A stretch of DNA of 35,268 bases from Phycisphaerae bacterium (GTDB taxonomy: Bacteria; Planctomycetota; Phycisphaerae; Phycisphaerales; SM1A02), in NCBI GenBank assembly GCA_018663565.1, contig JABJQE010000062.1:1-35268 (forward strand), written 5' to 3'. How positions within the stretch are numbered: the stretch's first letter is position 1; each line of letters opens with the position of its first letter. The position numbers were made by a program, and so were the translations under genes. Of this stretch, positions 7,383 to 14,134 are shown one piece after another. A model generated the notes under the pieces. That model saw only the letters and a list, made by a program, of their open reading frames with translations, was not told the origin of the DNA and ran no database searches.

Positions 7383-9635
7383 ATGGCTTTCTCCATGAAT
7401 ATTCGCCCTCTCAATCTATCATTGGCCGCTATTGGGCTCACGCTTTCGTGTGGCGGGGCAGCCCTTGCCGCTGATCGTGAGTGGGTGTCGTTTGACAACT
7501 CACCGGCCGGCACCGCGCCGACTATTGAGGTCATGCCTGATCGTAGTTCTGCTGATCTGTCAGTGTTTGAGATCCGTCTCCACGGCATGTGGATCGAAGA
7601 GAAGCTCATTCCAGGGACAACCGAGTCGATGCAGGCGGTTTCATTGCCTGGCGATGGTGCGATGGCAACCAACGCGCTCGGCTTGCCCGAACTTCCGGGC
7701 GTGGGCATTCGTATCGCAAGCATGAGCCGAACAACCAATGGCGAGAGCCCAGATTTCGACTTTGAGTTGACGCCAGTTGAGCAGGTCGTTCTTGAGAATG
7801 TCAACGTGTATCCGACGCAGCGACTCGACGCTACTGATGAAGATGGTGGCGATGGGGACCAGACGTTCTACTTTGACGGGAATTTCTATCAGTCCACAAC
7901 ATCACCATTTCCGCTTGAGCGAGCTCGAGTGAGCACTGCATATCACCAGAGCCGTGGCGTTGGATCGCTTGGCGTCGTAGCCGCCTGCATGGAATGTGTG
8001 CCAGCGTCTAGAAGATTAATTGTGTCTACCAAATTCGAATTCAAAGTGCACATGCCCGGCGAACCTACTGAGCAGTTGATGCTGACTCCTCGCGCCGCTG
8101 CAATGTTTGACTTTCAATATGACAACGCAAGGTTGTGGTGGCAGCATGAGTTGGCGGTATTGAACATGGGTACATCCGCGGGTGACTATCTTATCGTGAC
8201 GCCTAGGAAATACATTGGAGAGTTAACGCCCCTCATTCGTCAGAAGACAGAGCGTGGGCTAACGGTCACAATCGTTAGGACGGAGAATCTTGGCACTGGG
8301 TATGACCAGCATGATGTAAAGGATGCAATTTCCGATTGGTTTGATGGCTGTGACGATCCGTATGAGAGTTACGTGCTGTTGATCGGAGATGTGGACGAAA
8401 TGCCGATGCATGTCGACCCATTAAGCTCACTTCCTTCAGACCACTACTATGTGTGTCTTGATGACGAATTCTTTCCGTCCTGCCAAATAGGTCGCTATTC
8501 ATGTGACTCAGAAGTTGATCTTGAGGAGCAGATTGCGAAGACAATTAGTTATTCAGAAAACCCACTGAGTTTGTCAATGCACTACAAGCGAGCGTTGCTC
8601 GCAGCTCACGAGGAAGAGCCAAAGAAGTATGTGGAGTGCATCGAAGACATTGCCGATGCCGACTACGTTGGGTATTCCCCTAACTTCACCATGTATTCCG
8701 GTCGAGAAGCGAGCTCCACAACAGCAAATGTTGTTGCTGATATCAACGACACGCACTTTGGTTTGGTGATGTACCGAGGGCACGGCTGGAAGAAGAAGTG
8801 GGGCAGCAACTGGAATATTCTTGGCGAAGAGTTGTGGCGAGAGGATGTCGAAGACATGACCAATGGTCGTTACACGCCGGTCGTTGTGTCAGTTGCTTGT
8901 GGTAACAGCCACATTCACGAGATTGATGACTGCATCGGTGAAGTGTGGATGGAAGGCACAGAGAACGGCGCCGTAGCCCACATTGGTTCGATTCGATCGA
9001 GCAACACAACCGCCAATCATTACTTCGCCAAGGCGTTCAACCAGTACTACTGGTCGGGTATCAATATGTCGATCGGTGATCTCATGCAGAGTTCGTGGCT
9101 TGAAGCACACGCGTGCGTGACCTATGCATCAGACGCCAAGAGGAATATGTACATGTCGCAGTTGCTTGGTGACCCAGAACTTCGTCCATGGCAAAAGGCT
9201 CCATTCAATCTCGGGATTCGACAGCTGCCACAATTTCTCATTGGTTCGCACTCCTACCAGTTTGAACTGGAGGCCGACGAGCCAAACTTCAACTTTGCAG
9301 ATGTCATAATGGTGGCCACGGTGGATGGAGAAATTCGCGGTATGGCCAGGGCAAACACAGCCGGCGCCATTGAATTTGATCTCGACCTCGAAGAGGGCGA
9401 TGCCGTCATCGTGCGTGCACATGCCGAGTTGGCCTTTGCAACTGATGCACGAGGCGAGGGAACCGTCGATGCGCCGTGCGAAGCGGATCTTGACGGGTCT
9501 GGCGATGTGGGCATCGATGACTTGCTTCTCGCAATCGGCAGTTGGGGCACGTCTGGTGGCGACATCACTGGAGACGGCACAACCAACATCGACGACCTTC
9601 TTGGCCTCATCGCCGCCTTTGGCCCGTGCCAATGA
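7383..9635 (+). CDS. Secreted gingipain-like cysteine protease (peptidase C25) with dockerin-like tail
   Basis: Start at 7383 gives 750 aa: a signal peptide (about residues 1-28, ending GGAALAA), a beta-rich pro-region, then a C25 catalytic domain. The catalytic region begins GDYLIVTPRKYIGELTPLI and contains YVLLIGDVDEMP, the His467 dyad residue in YRGHGW and Cys506 in SVACGNSHI, the same order and context as in gingipains. It ends with an Ig-like strand region and two EF-hand-like loops at residues 702-713 and 727-738, closing with FGPCQ (Cys penultimate). Gingipains cut after Arg or Lys, but specificity here cannot be read. Sorting of classic gingipains uses a type IX signal, which is absent; the dockerin-like tail presumably replaces it. 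The facing metalloprotease gene carries the same kind of tail. Confidence 0.93.
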   Translation: MAFSMNIRPLNLSLAAIGLTLSCGGAALAADREWVSFDNSPAGTAPTIEVMPDRSSADLSVFEIRLHGMWIEEKLIPGTTESMQAVSLPGDGAMATNALGLPELPGVGIRIASMSRTTNGESPDFDFELTPVEQVVLENVNVYPTQRLDATDEDGGDGDQTFYFDGNFYQSTTSPFPLERARVSTAYHQSRGVGSLGVVAACMECVPASRRLIVSTKFEFKVHMPGEPTEQLMLTPRAAAMFDFQYDNARLWWQHELAVLNMGTSAGDYLIVTPRKYIGELTPLIRQKTERGLTVTIVRTENLGTGYDQHDVKDAISDWFDGCDDPYESYVLLIGDVDEMPMHVDPLSSLPSDHYYVCLDDEFFPSCQIGRYSCDSEVDLEEQIAKTISYSENPLSLSMHYKRALLAAHEEEPKKYVECIEDIADADYVGYSPNFTMYSGREASSTTANVVADINDTHFGLVMYRGHGWKKKWGSNWNILGEELWREDVEDMTNGRYTPVVVSVACGNSHIHEIDDCIGEVWMEGTENGAVAHIGSIRSSNTTANHYFAKAFNQYYWSGINMSIGDLMQSSWLEAHACVTYASDAKRNMYMSQLLGDPELRPWQKAPFNLGIRQLPQFLIGSHSYQFELEADEPNFNFADVIMVATVDGEIRGMARANTAGAIEFDLDLEEGDAVIVRAHAELAFATDARGEGTVDAPCEADLDGSGDVGIDDLLLAIGSWGTSGGDITGDGTTNIDDLLGLIAAFGPCQ

Positions 9636-9664
9636 CGGATTTTGAACTCTTAAGACGGAGATTT

Positions 9665-9708
9665 ACTGCGGCGGGCGGCTTAGAAGGATCTAGGTTGCCC
9701 GTCGCAGT
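9665..9708 (+). terminator. Terminator-like hairpin after the C25 protease
   Basis: A 12-bp stem (9665-9676 with 9697-9708, one G-U pair) closes a 20-nt loop, 29 nt after the stop. There is no U-run, so a Rho-independent role is likely but not certain. Confidence 0.55.
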
Positions 9709-9762
9709 TCATCCATAATTGATCTTCCCCGTACCTCTTCAAGAGCAATGCACCACCCATCT

Positions 9763-9802
9763 CAACAACAACACCTCCGTGAATACGGAGGTGTTGTTGT
9801 TG
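9763..9802. terminator. Perfect 18-bp hairpin between convergent protease genes
   Basis: Arms 9763-9780 and 9785-9802 are perfectly complementary around a GAAT loop. The outer half is CAA repeats facing TTG repeats. It lies 88 nt past the metalloprotease stop and 127 nt past the C25 stop, so it could stop transcription from both sides. Neither side has a continuous U-run. Confidence 0.7.
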
Positions 9803-9889
9803 TGTTGGTCTTGTCCCATGATTCAGCAGCGGGTGCTGCTGACAGGTCGTGCCACCATAGCGAAGCGTCTTGTTCCAAGCCGTCTTAGG

Positions 9890-12649
9890 TCATGGGCACG
9901 GGCCAAAGGAGCCCACAAGCAGAAGCAGGTCATCGATTCCGACGTCCCCGTCACCGGTCACATCTGCCGGGCATCCATCACACGGTCCCCATGCGCCTAG
10001 CACGGCGAGAATCTCGTATGTGTCCACAGTGCCGTCACCGTCAATATCTCCTGGGCACGGCTGCGTAGAACAGTCGATGCGTTCCATATGGACATTGTCG
10101 ATGGCCGCTTCCACGCGGGAAGATTCATTGAGGTCTGACGCGACGAATTGAATTCGGAACATGTCGTTGACTTCAAAGCCTGGAACGTCCGTCAGTGAGT
10201 AGGTGGACGTTTGCCAGTTGCCTTCAACATCCGGCCCGGTGGTGCCCGTCTGCTGCAGGACTGTCCACGTGGCACCATCATCATCAGAGATGTTGACGAC
10301 CCACACATCGTCTTCCACATTCCCGCCGCCACCAATATTCCGATACCACCAGCAGTAGGAGATATTTGCGACACCAGTTGCGTTGATTGTCGGTGAAGTC
10401 AGCGTTGTGCTGCCACCATCGACATCGCCGCCGCCGCCAGAGGTATTCTCGGTAAGCCAACACTCGGCTGCTGCGCCGTCACAATCAGTGCCCGGTCGAT
10501 TGTTGCCGCCGGCTGGGATGCCTCGTTCCCAGAATCCGTCGGTGGCATCGCCTGCAACCGTCCAACCAGGGTCAGTCGATCCGTCGTCGTCAAAGATCAC
10601 CGTTGGTTCCGACCAGGCGGAGATGGTTGAGTTGCGTACATCAGGTGCGTTAGGTGGAAGGAACACGTTTTGCTCGTCTGTTGTGCGAGCCCATACGAAC
10701 CAGTTCACATCGACTCCGCACTGGGCGTTGGGGAAGTGCGCTAGGAAGTCGCCATTGCCGAGGTCTTCAAGGTCTATAGGGCTGCTGGTGCCATTTTGTT
10801 CAGCAAAGAACTTCGCAGTACCCGGCTGATAGGTGCCAAGGACACTGGCGATGTGGACGGGAAGCGACGTGGAACCATCGGGCATGATGTGCGTGGGGGG
10901 CCCTTGTGGGAGCGTAATGCTCAGCCACTCGATCGGAGGCACATTGAGCCCGTGAAGGTCGAATCCCTGTTCGATCTGGGTGTAGTGAGGCGATCCATTG
11001 GCAAGATTGCCATCATCATCATCAAGGGTGACAAAGTCGATGGCGATGGCATCGTTGATCCCGGTTCCGTTGTGCAGCAGAATGCTGTCGATCGTCAGGC
11101 TATTGATGATGTTCTGTGCGTTCAATGGATCACTGAACTCAAGGGCCATCCATGTGTCGTACACGCAGCCGGAAATGAGTTGCCCGCAGGAGTGAATTGC
11201 ACTTCCACAGGATGAGCAATTTGTTTCGGAGTATTCGCAGCTGTTGTCGGCATTTCGGATTCCACTGGCGCAGTTACCTTGAAAAAATCCTGGCGACATG
11301 ATTGGATCGCCTGTCATGATCAGTGCGATGCAGTCGGCCATTCCTTCGCCATACTCGCCTTGGCCGGATCCAGCCTCGGCGACTAGGTGGTGACCATATT
11401 CGTGGAAGACAATATGACCAAAGGCCGTGTTGTTGCATCCTCCGCCGGATTGATAGAAGTTGATCGACGAGTAGTCGTAATAGGCATTGCATGTGTCGGC
11501 GAGATTGACATTGACTGGCCAATCGGTTTGCGTACCAATGGTCGGGTAGCTTGGGTTGACTGCCAGAACGAAGTCCCGCACAAGGTTGGCATCGCGATAG
11601 GCCACGGCTTGTGCCATGATCAGTTCGGTTTCGCCTTCATTGTGCAGAATTTCAACATGATCATCGTTCATTATGTCGACCGATACGATCGTATCTGAAC
11701 CTGCGTCGTTGTTGACATTGAACCAGGGACCTCGGAGTTCCGACTCGACCAGGACAATTCCTGTTGCGGGCGCTGAGAAAAATCCATCTGCATCTGTTGT
11801 TACGACCGTTCCACCGACAGTGACGTAGGCCCACGGAAGTGGTTCCGTCACCGTTGTGTCGCATTCCCATGCGGACCATCCGTCGTTGACGCGTCCCGAC
11901 ACGGTTCCGGTGACATCGCCCATTGCTGCAGCGGCTAGCGACAGTCCGCAGTGGAGGATGCGGTCTTCTTCGTGAATGACTTCCCCGGTCTGCGCGTCGA
12001 TGATCAAACGAGTCTTGGTGTAGTTGGCATCGCGATTGGTGCCAACGGCGGCGACTGCATCGACCACCAAGCGTGGGGGACGGATGTCATCTCCAATGCC
12101 AGCAAAGATCGCCGTTGTTGGCGTTTTTGTCAGGCGGGCCTGTGGTCCCATCGCCCGAGCGGCTGCCATCGTCGAGATAATCATGGAGTCTTGTGCTGTG
12201 ATGGACAGTGGCGGGTTCCACCCCATTGTGGGATGCAGATCCGCCGAGGCGAGCACTACAGCTGGTGTTGTGCCGTTGCGAACCAACACCTTGAGGGTCG
12301 AGCCAAAGACTGGAGTGTCGCCGACGACTTGATCAAATGTTGTCAGCGTGAACTTGAATGATCCTGTCAGGGCGTCGTAGCCCAGCGGTTGTCCGTCACC
12401 GGTGCGTCGTAAGTGGGTGGGTTGCAGGCCCCACATCGCTGCGGCCTCAACCACAAAGCGGTCTGCAGCTTCCGCAGCAGTCCTACCGGTAGTCATTGGG
12501 GCGCCAAAGACTCGATCGATACGACCTCCATCGGTGTGGTGGAGCCTAGCGGACGACGAGATGGTCTTGAGCGTGTCCATGGCTTCCGCCATGGAGGGCT
12601 GAGTCAACGTGGTCGTCGCCAAAGTGGCGATCGCGGCGAGGGTGAGCAT
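9890..12649 (-). CDS. Secreted zinc metalloprotease (HExxH, fungalysin-like) with dockerin-like tail
   Basis: The 919-aa product has a signal peptide (about residues 1-21), then a propeptide resembling the FTP domain (thermolysin/fungalysin inhibitor type, with GDTPVFGSTLKV). The catalytic domain shows HEYGHH with zinc ligands His416 and His420 and catalytic Glu417; the third ligand is probably Glu435 in GEGMADC. This fits the M36/fungalysin-like clan better than M4. Next come two beta-sandwich regions, one with HMPDGSTSLPVHI and one with a jelly-roll signature (ISYCWWYRNIGGGG, VNISDDDGATW). The end is two EF-hand loops (DIDGDGTVDTYE, DVTGDGDVGIDD) and GSFGPCP with penultimate Cys. AAAAGGA at 12659-12665 sits 9 nt before the ATG. 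Probably a secreted, calcium-stabilised protease for protein degradation outside the cell. Confidence 0.92.
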   Translation of the reverse strand: MLTLAAIATLATTTLTQPSMAEAMDTLKTISSSARLHHTDGGRIDRVFGAPMTTGRTAAEAADRFVVEAAAMWGLQPTHLRRTGDGQPLGYDALTGSFKFTLTTFDQVVGDTPVFGSTLKVLVRNGTTPAVVLASADLHPTMGWNPPLSITAQDSMIISTMAAARAMGPQARLTKTPTTAIFAGIGDDIRPPRLVVDAVAAVGTNRDANYTKTRLIIDAQTGEVIHEEDRILHCGLSLAAAAMGDVTGTVSGRVNDGWSAWECDTTVTEPLPWAYVTVGGTVVTTDADGFFSAPATGIVLVESELRGPWFNVNNDAGSDTIVSVDIMNDDHVEILHNEGETELIMAQAVAYRDANLVRDFVLAVNPSYPTIGTQTDWPVNVNLADTCNAYYDYSSINFYQSGGGCNNTAFGHIVFHEYGHHLVAEAGSGQGEYGEGMADCIALIMTGDPIMSPGFFQGNCASGIRNADNSCEYSETNCSSCGSAIHSCGQLISGCVYDTWMALEFSDPLNAQNIINSLTIDSILLHNGTGINDAIAIDFVTLDDDDGNLANGSPHYTQIEQGFDLHGLNVPPIEWLSITLPQGPPTHIMPDGSTSLPVHIASVLGTYQPGTAKFFAEQNGTSSPIDLEDLGNGDFLAHFPNAQCGVDVNWFVWARTTDEQNVFLPPNAPDVRNSTISAWSEPTVIFDDDGSTDPGWTVAGDATDGFWERGIPAGGNNRPGTDCDGAAAECWLTENTSGGGGDVDGGSTTLTSPTINATGVANISYCWWYRNIGGGGNVEDDVWVVNISDDDGATWTVLQQTGTTGPDVEGNWQTSTYSLTDVPGFEVNDMFRIQFVASDLNESSRVEAAIDNVHMERIDCSTQPCPGDIDGDGTVDTYEILAVLGAWGPCDGCPADVTGDGDVGIDDLLLLVGSFGPCP

Positions 12650-12665
12650 TGTGTGTGGTCCTTTT

Positions 12666-12866
12666 CTCTGCAGAGTGTGCCTCGAACCCCTAACCCTACG
12701 CCAATGATCACCATAATTGTCCCTAAAAATACCGTTTCTGCGGGCATTCTCTTCAGCCCCGCCACGAAGGCGGCCCGGGAGACCTCATTGACTCGGCGTT
12801 GGGTGGCCGCCCGTTGTGGCTGATTTGGGAGGAGATGCGAGAACGCCGAGTGTTCTGCACTACTGA
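12666..12866. other. Intergenic: upstream region of the metalloprotease gene
   Basis: No gene is convincing. It must hold the metalloprotease promoter, but no clear -35/-10 pair stands out. A 10-bp inverted repeat with a 41-nt spacer lies at 12791-12851. Confidence 0.45.
12791..12851. repeat. 10-bp inverted repeat ACTCGGCGTT / AACGCCGAGT
   Basis: Perfect arms at 12791-12800 and 12842-12851. It lies just beyond the tmRNA terminator on the minus strand and could be a second-line transcription stop or a long-stem RNA structure. Confidence 0.45.
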
Positions 12867-12892
12867 AAAAGCCACGCTGACGCGTGGCTTTT
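12866..12892 (-). terminator. Rho-independent terminator of tmRNA
   Basis: On the minus strand an 11-bp stem (AAAAGCCACGC with its complement, 12882-12892 and 12867-12877) closes a 4-nt loop and runs into five U. It begins 3 nt after the mature tmRNA 3' end. Confidence 0.88.
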
Positions 12893-12895
12893 CAA

Positions 12896-13239
12896 TGGAG
12901 CCGGGGGGAGTCGAACCCCCGTGCCGTGACGGTCGGTACACCGCTTCTACGTGTGTAGTCGCTATTTACTCTCGCCCTGCAGGACGGTTGGCGACGACCT
13001 TCCTGCAAGCCATAGCAGACAAATGTCTCGCTTCGCAGGGGCCTGCTAGCCCATTGAAGCCAGTCCGAAGTGGCGTTCAATGTCCTATCGGACGTCAGTC
13101 ATTGAACGTCGCGGTCAAGCCGCGAGTGCGAACTGGGTGTTGCCAGTTAAGGTTTTTGCATCACTTGTTAACGCGGGAGAAATGCATCCGCGACACGCAA
13201 CGTCATACGTTCCCCGCCCGGTCGATGCCAGTCGGCCCC
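12896..13239 (-). ncRNA. ssrA: Transfer-messenger RNA (tmRNA)
   Basis: tmRNA enters stalled ribosomes as an alanyl-tRNA mimic and then serves as template for a degradation tag. The 5' end GGGGCCG (13239-13233) pairs with the 3' CGGCTCC to give a 7-bp acceptor stem with the conserved G-U at the third pair. A T-arm with GGGGG-TTCGACT-CCCCC stands at the 3' end, followed by discriminator A at 12896; CCA is not encoded. The tag frame runs from resume codon GCA at 13159 to TGA at 13115 and reads AKTLTGNTQFALAA, with the hallmark ALAA end recognised by ClpXP-type proteases. About 344 nt, one-piece type, normal length. A Rho-independent terminator follows at once. Several small open frames across this interval are artefacts of the RNA. 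Confidence 0.97.
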
Positions 13240-13468
13240 GATGGGTGGTGAGATCGTTTCGTTGGGACGTTCACTCACGCATTTGCGTGTGGTGAGGTCC
13301 GTTGAGAGATCCACCAAATTGAGAAAGAGCTTTGGCATGTTGAGCCAAGTAGGCATTCTACCCTGCGAACCGCGTGGAGCCGCTTGGAAATGTGAGTTCC
13401 CGTGGAATCGCGGGGTGTACGCCAACACTTGGGGGCAGGAGGGGTCGATGTGGGCTTGTGGACGCAAC
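13240..13468. other. Upstream region of tmRNA with a CACGCA-TT-TGCGTG palindrome
   Basis: No protein gene. The gap must contain the ssrA promoter on the minus strand. A TAGAAT hexamer is present at 13360-13355 but would leave a precursor leader of about 110 nt. A perfect palindrome lies at 13276-13289, 37 nt upstream of the mature 5' end. Confidence 0.45.
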
Positions 13469-14086
13469 TTAACCGAATGGATTACCAACTTGCCCACGGG
13501 CAGCTGGGATGATCTCGTTCAGAATGTGCATCAATATCTCGCCTGGAAGTCCAACCGCGTCAACAGTTGCGACCATTGCCTCGTCATAGAAGTCGAGCAC
13601 CGTGCTGGTCTCTTGGTGATACACCTCCATGCGGCGGCGGATGACTTTTTCATCGGCATCATCGGGTCGGCCGGAATGAATGGCCCGCCGCTTGATGCGT
13701 TCGATGAGCGGCTCGATGTCGGAGCAGGTCAAGTGGATGACTCGGAGGACGTCAATATGCTCATCAATCATGGCTGCTTGGCCTGCACTTCGCGGGATGC
13801 CATCGAGCACAAGAAGGTCGTTATCGGGTCGGTACTGATTCGTGTCAATGAGCCCTTGCACGTATTGCCGCCAGAGCCGAATTGTCAGATTGTCAGGTAC
13901 GAGAAGGCCTTGAGTTGAATAGCGAATGAACTCCTGGCCGAGTTCGGATTCACGGTCGAGGCCGCGAAACATGTCACCAGTTGCGAGGTGAACAAAGCCG
14001 GGAACCGTGCCGAGGATCTTGCCCTGCGTGCCCTTGCCCACGCCGGGCTGGCCGAAGAGGAGAACGGTTTTGAGGGGGGTGGGCAT
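13469..14086 (-). CDS. adk: Adenylate kinase-family nucleoside monophosphate kinase
   Basis: The 205-aa protein has the P-loop GQPGVGKGTQ near its start, HLATGDMFR (AMP-binding Thr and Arg), LLVLDGIPRSAGQA (the LDGxPR motif) and a short LID segment with RIKRRAIHSGRPDDADEKVIRRRMEVY, where two conserved Arg and Asp residues follow. The short LID and GIPR in place of GFPR mark it as a divergent member; reversible phosphoryl transfer between ATP and AMP is the likely reaction, though another NMP substrate is possible. I chose ATG 14086; the frame stays open to a TTG at 14140 that would overlap the divergent recJ. TATCCT lies 9 nt upstream of 14086 and no Shine-Dalgarno sequence is present. Whether this is the main Adk of the cell cannot be told. 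Confidence 0.85.
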   Translation of the reverse strand: MPTPLKTVLLFGQPGVGKGTQGKILGTVPGFVHLATGDMFRGLDRESELGQEFIRYSTQGLLVPDNLTIRLWRQYVQGLIDTNQYRPDNDLLVLDGIPRSAGQAAMIDEHIDVLRVIHLTCSDIEPLIERIKRRAIHSGRPDDADEKVIRRRMEVYHQETSTVLDFYDEAMVATVDAVGLPGEILMHILNEIIPAARGQVGNPFG

Positions 14087-14095
14087 GGGAGGAGC

Positions 14096-14101
14096 AGGAT
14101 A
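14096..14101 (-). promoter_or_regulatory. Putative -10 element TATCCT, 9 nt before adk-like start
   Basis: TATCCT on the minus strand is followed by 9 nt and ATG at 14086. The 48-bp gap to recJ must hold both promoters. Confidence 0.35.
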
Positions 14102-14120
14102 GGACAACAGGGTCGTGGTG

Positions 14121-14126
14121 TATAGT
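14121..14126 (+). promoter_or_regulatory. Putative -10 element TATAGT, 8 nt before recJ start
   Basis: TATAGT is near the bacterial -10 consensus and ends 8 nt before the ATG at 14135. The minus strand reads TATACA over the same bases, so a shared core for both directions is also possible. Confidence 0.5.
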
Positions 14127-14134
14127 TCGTGGCC

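Noticed and set aside
12799..13295. Several small open frames across 12.8-13.3 kb
   Set aside because: They fall in the tmRNA gene, whose acceptor stem, T-arm, tag and terminator explain the sequence.
13241..13918. 225-aa open frame on the plus strand
   Set aside because: Antisense to the adenylate-kinase-like gene and the tmRNA upstream region; no recognisable domain.
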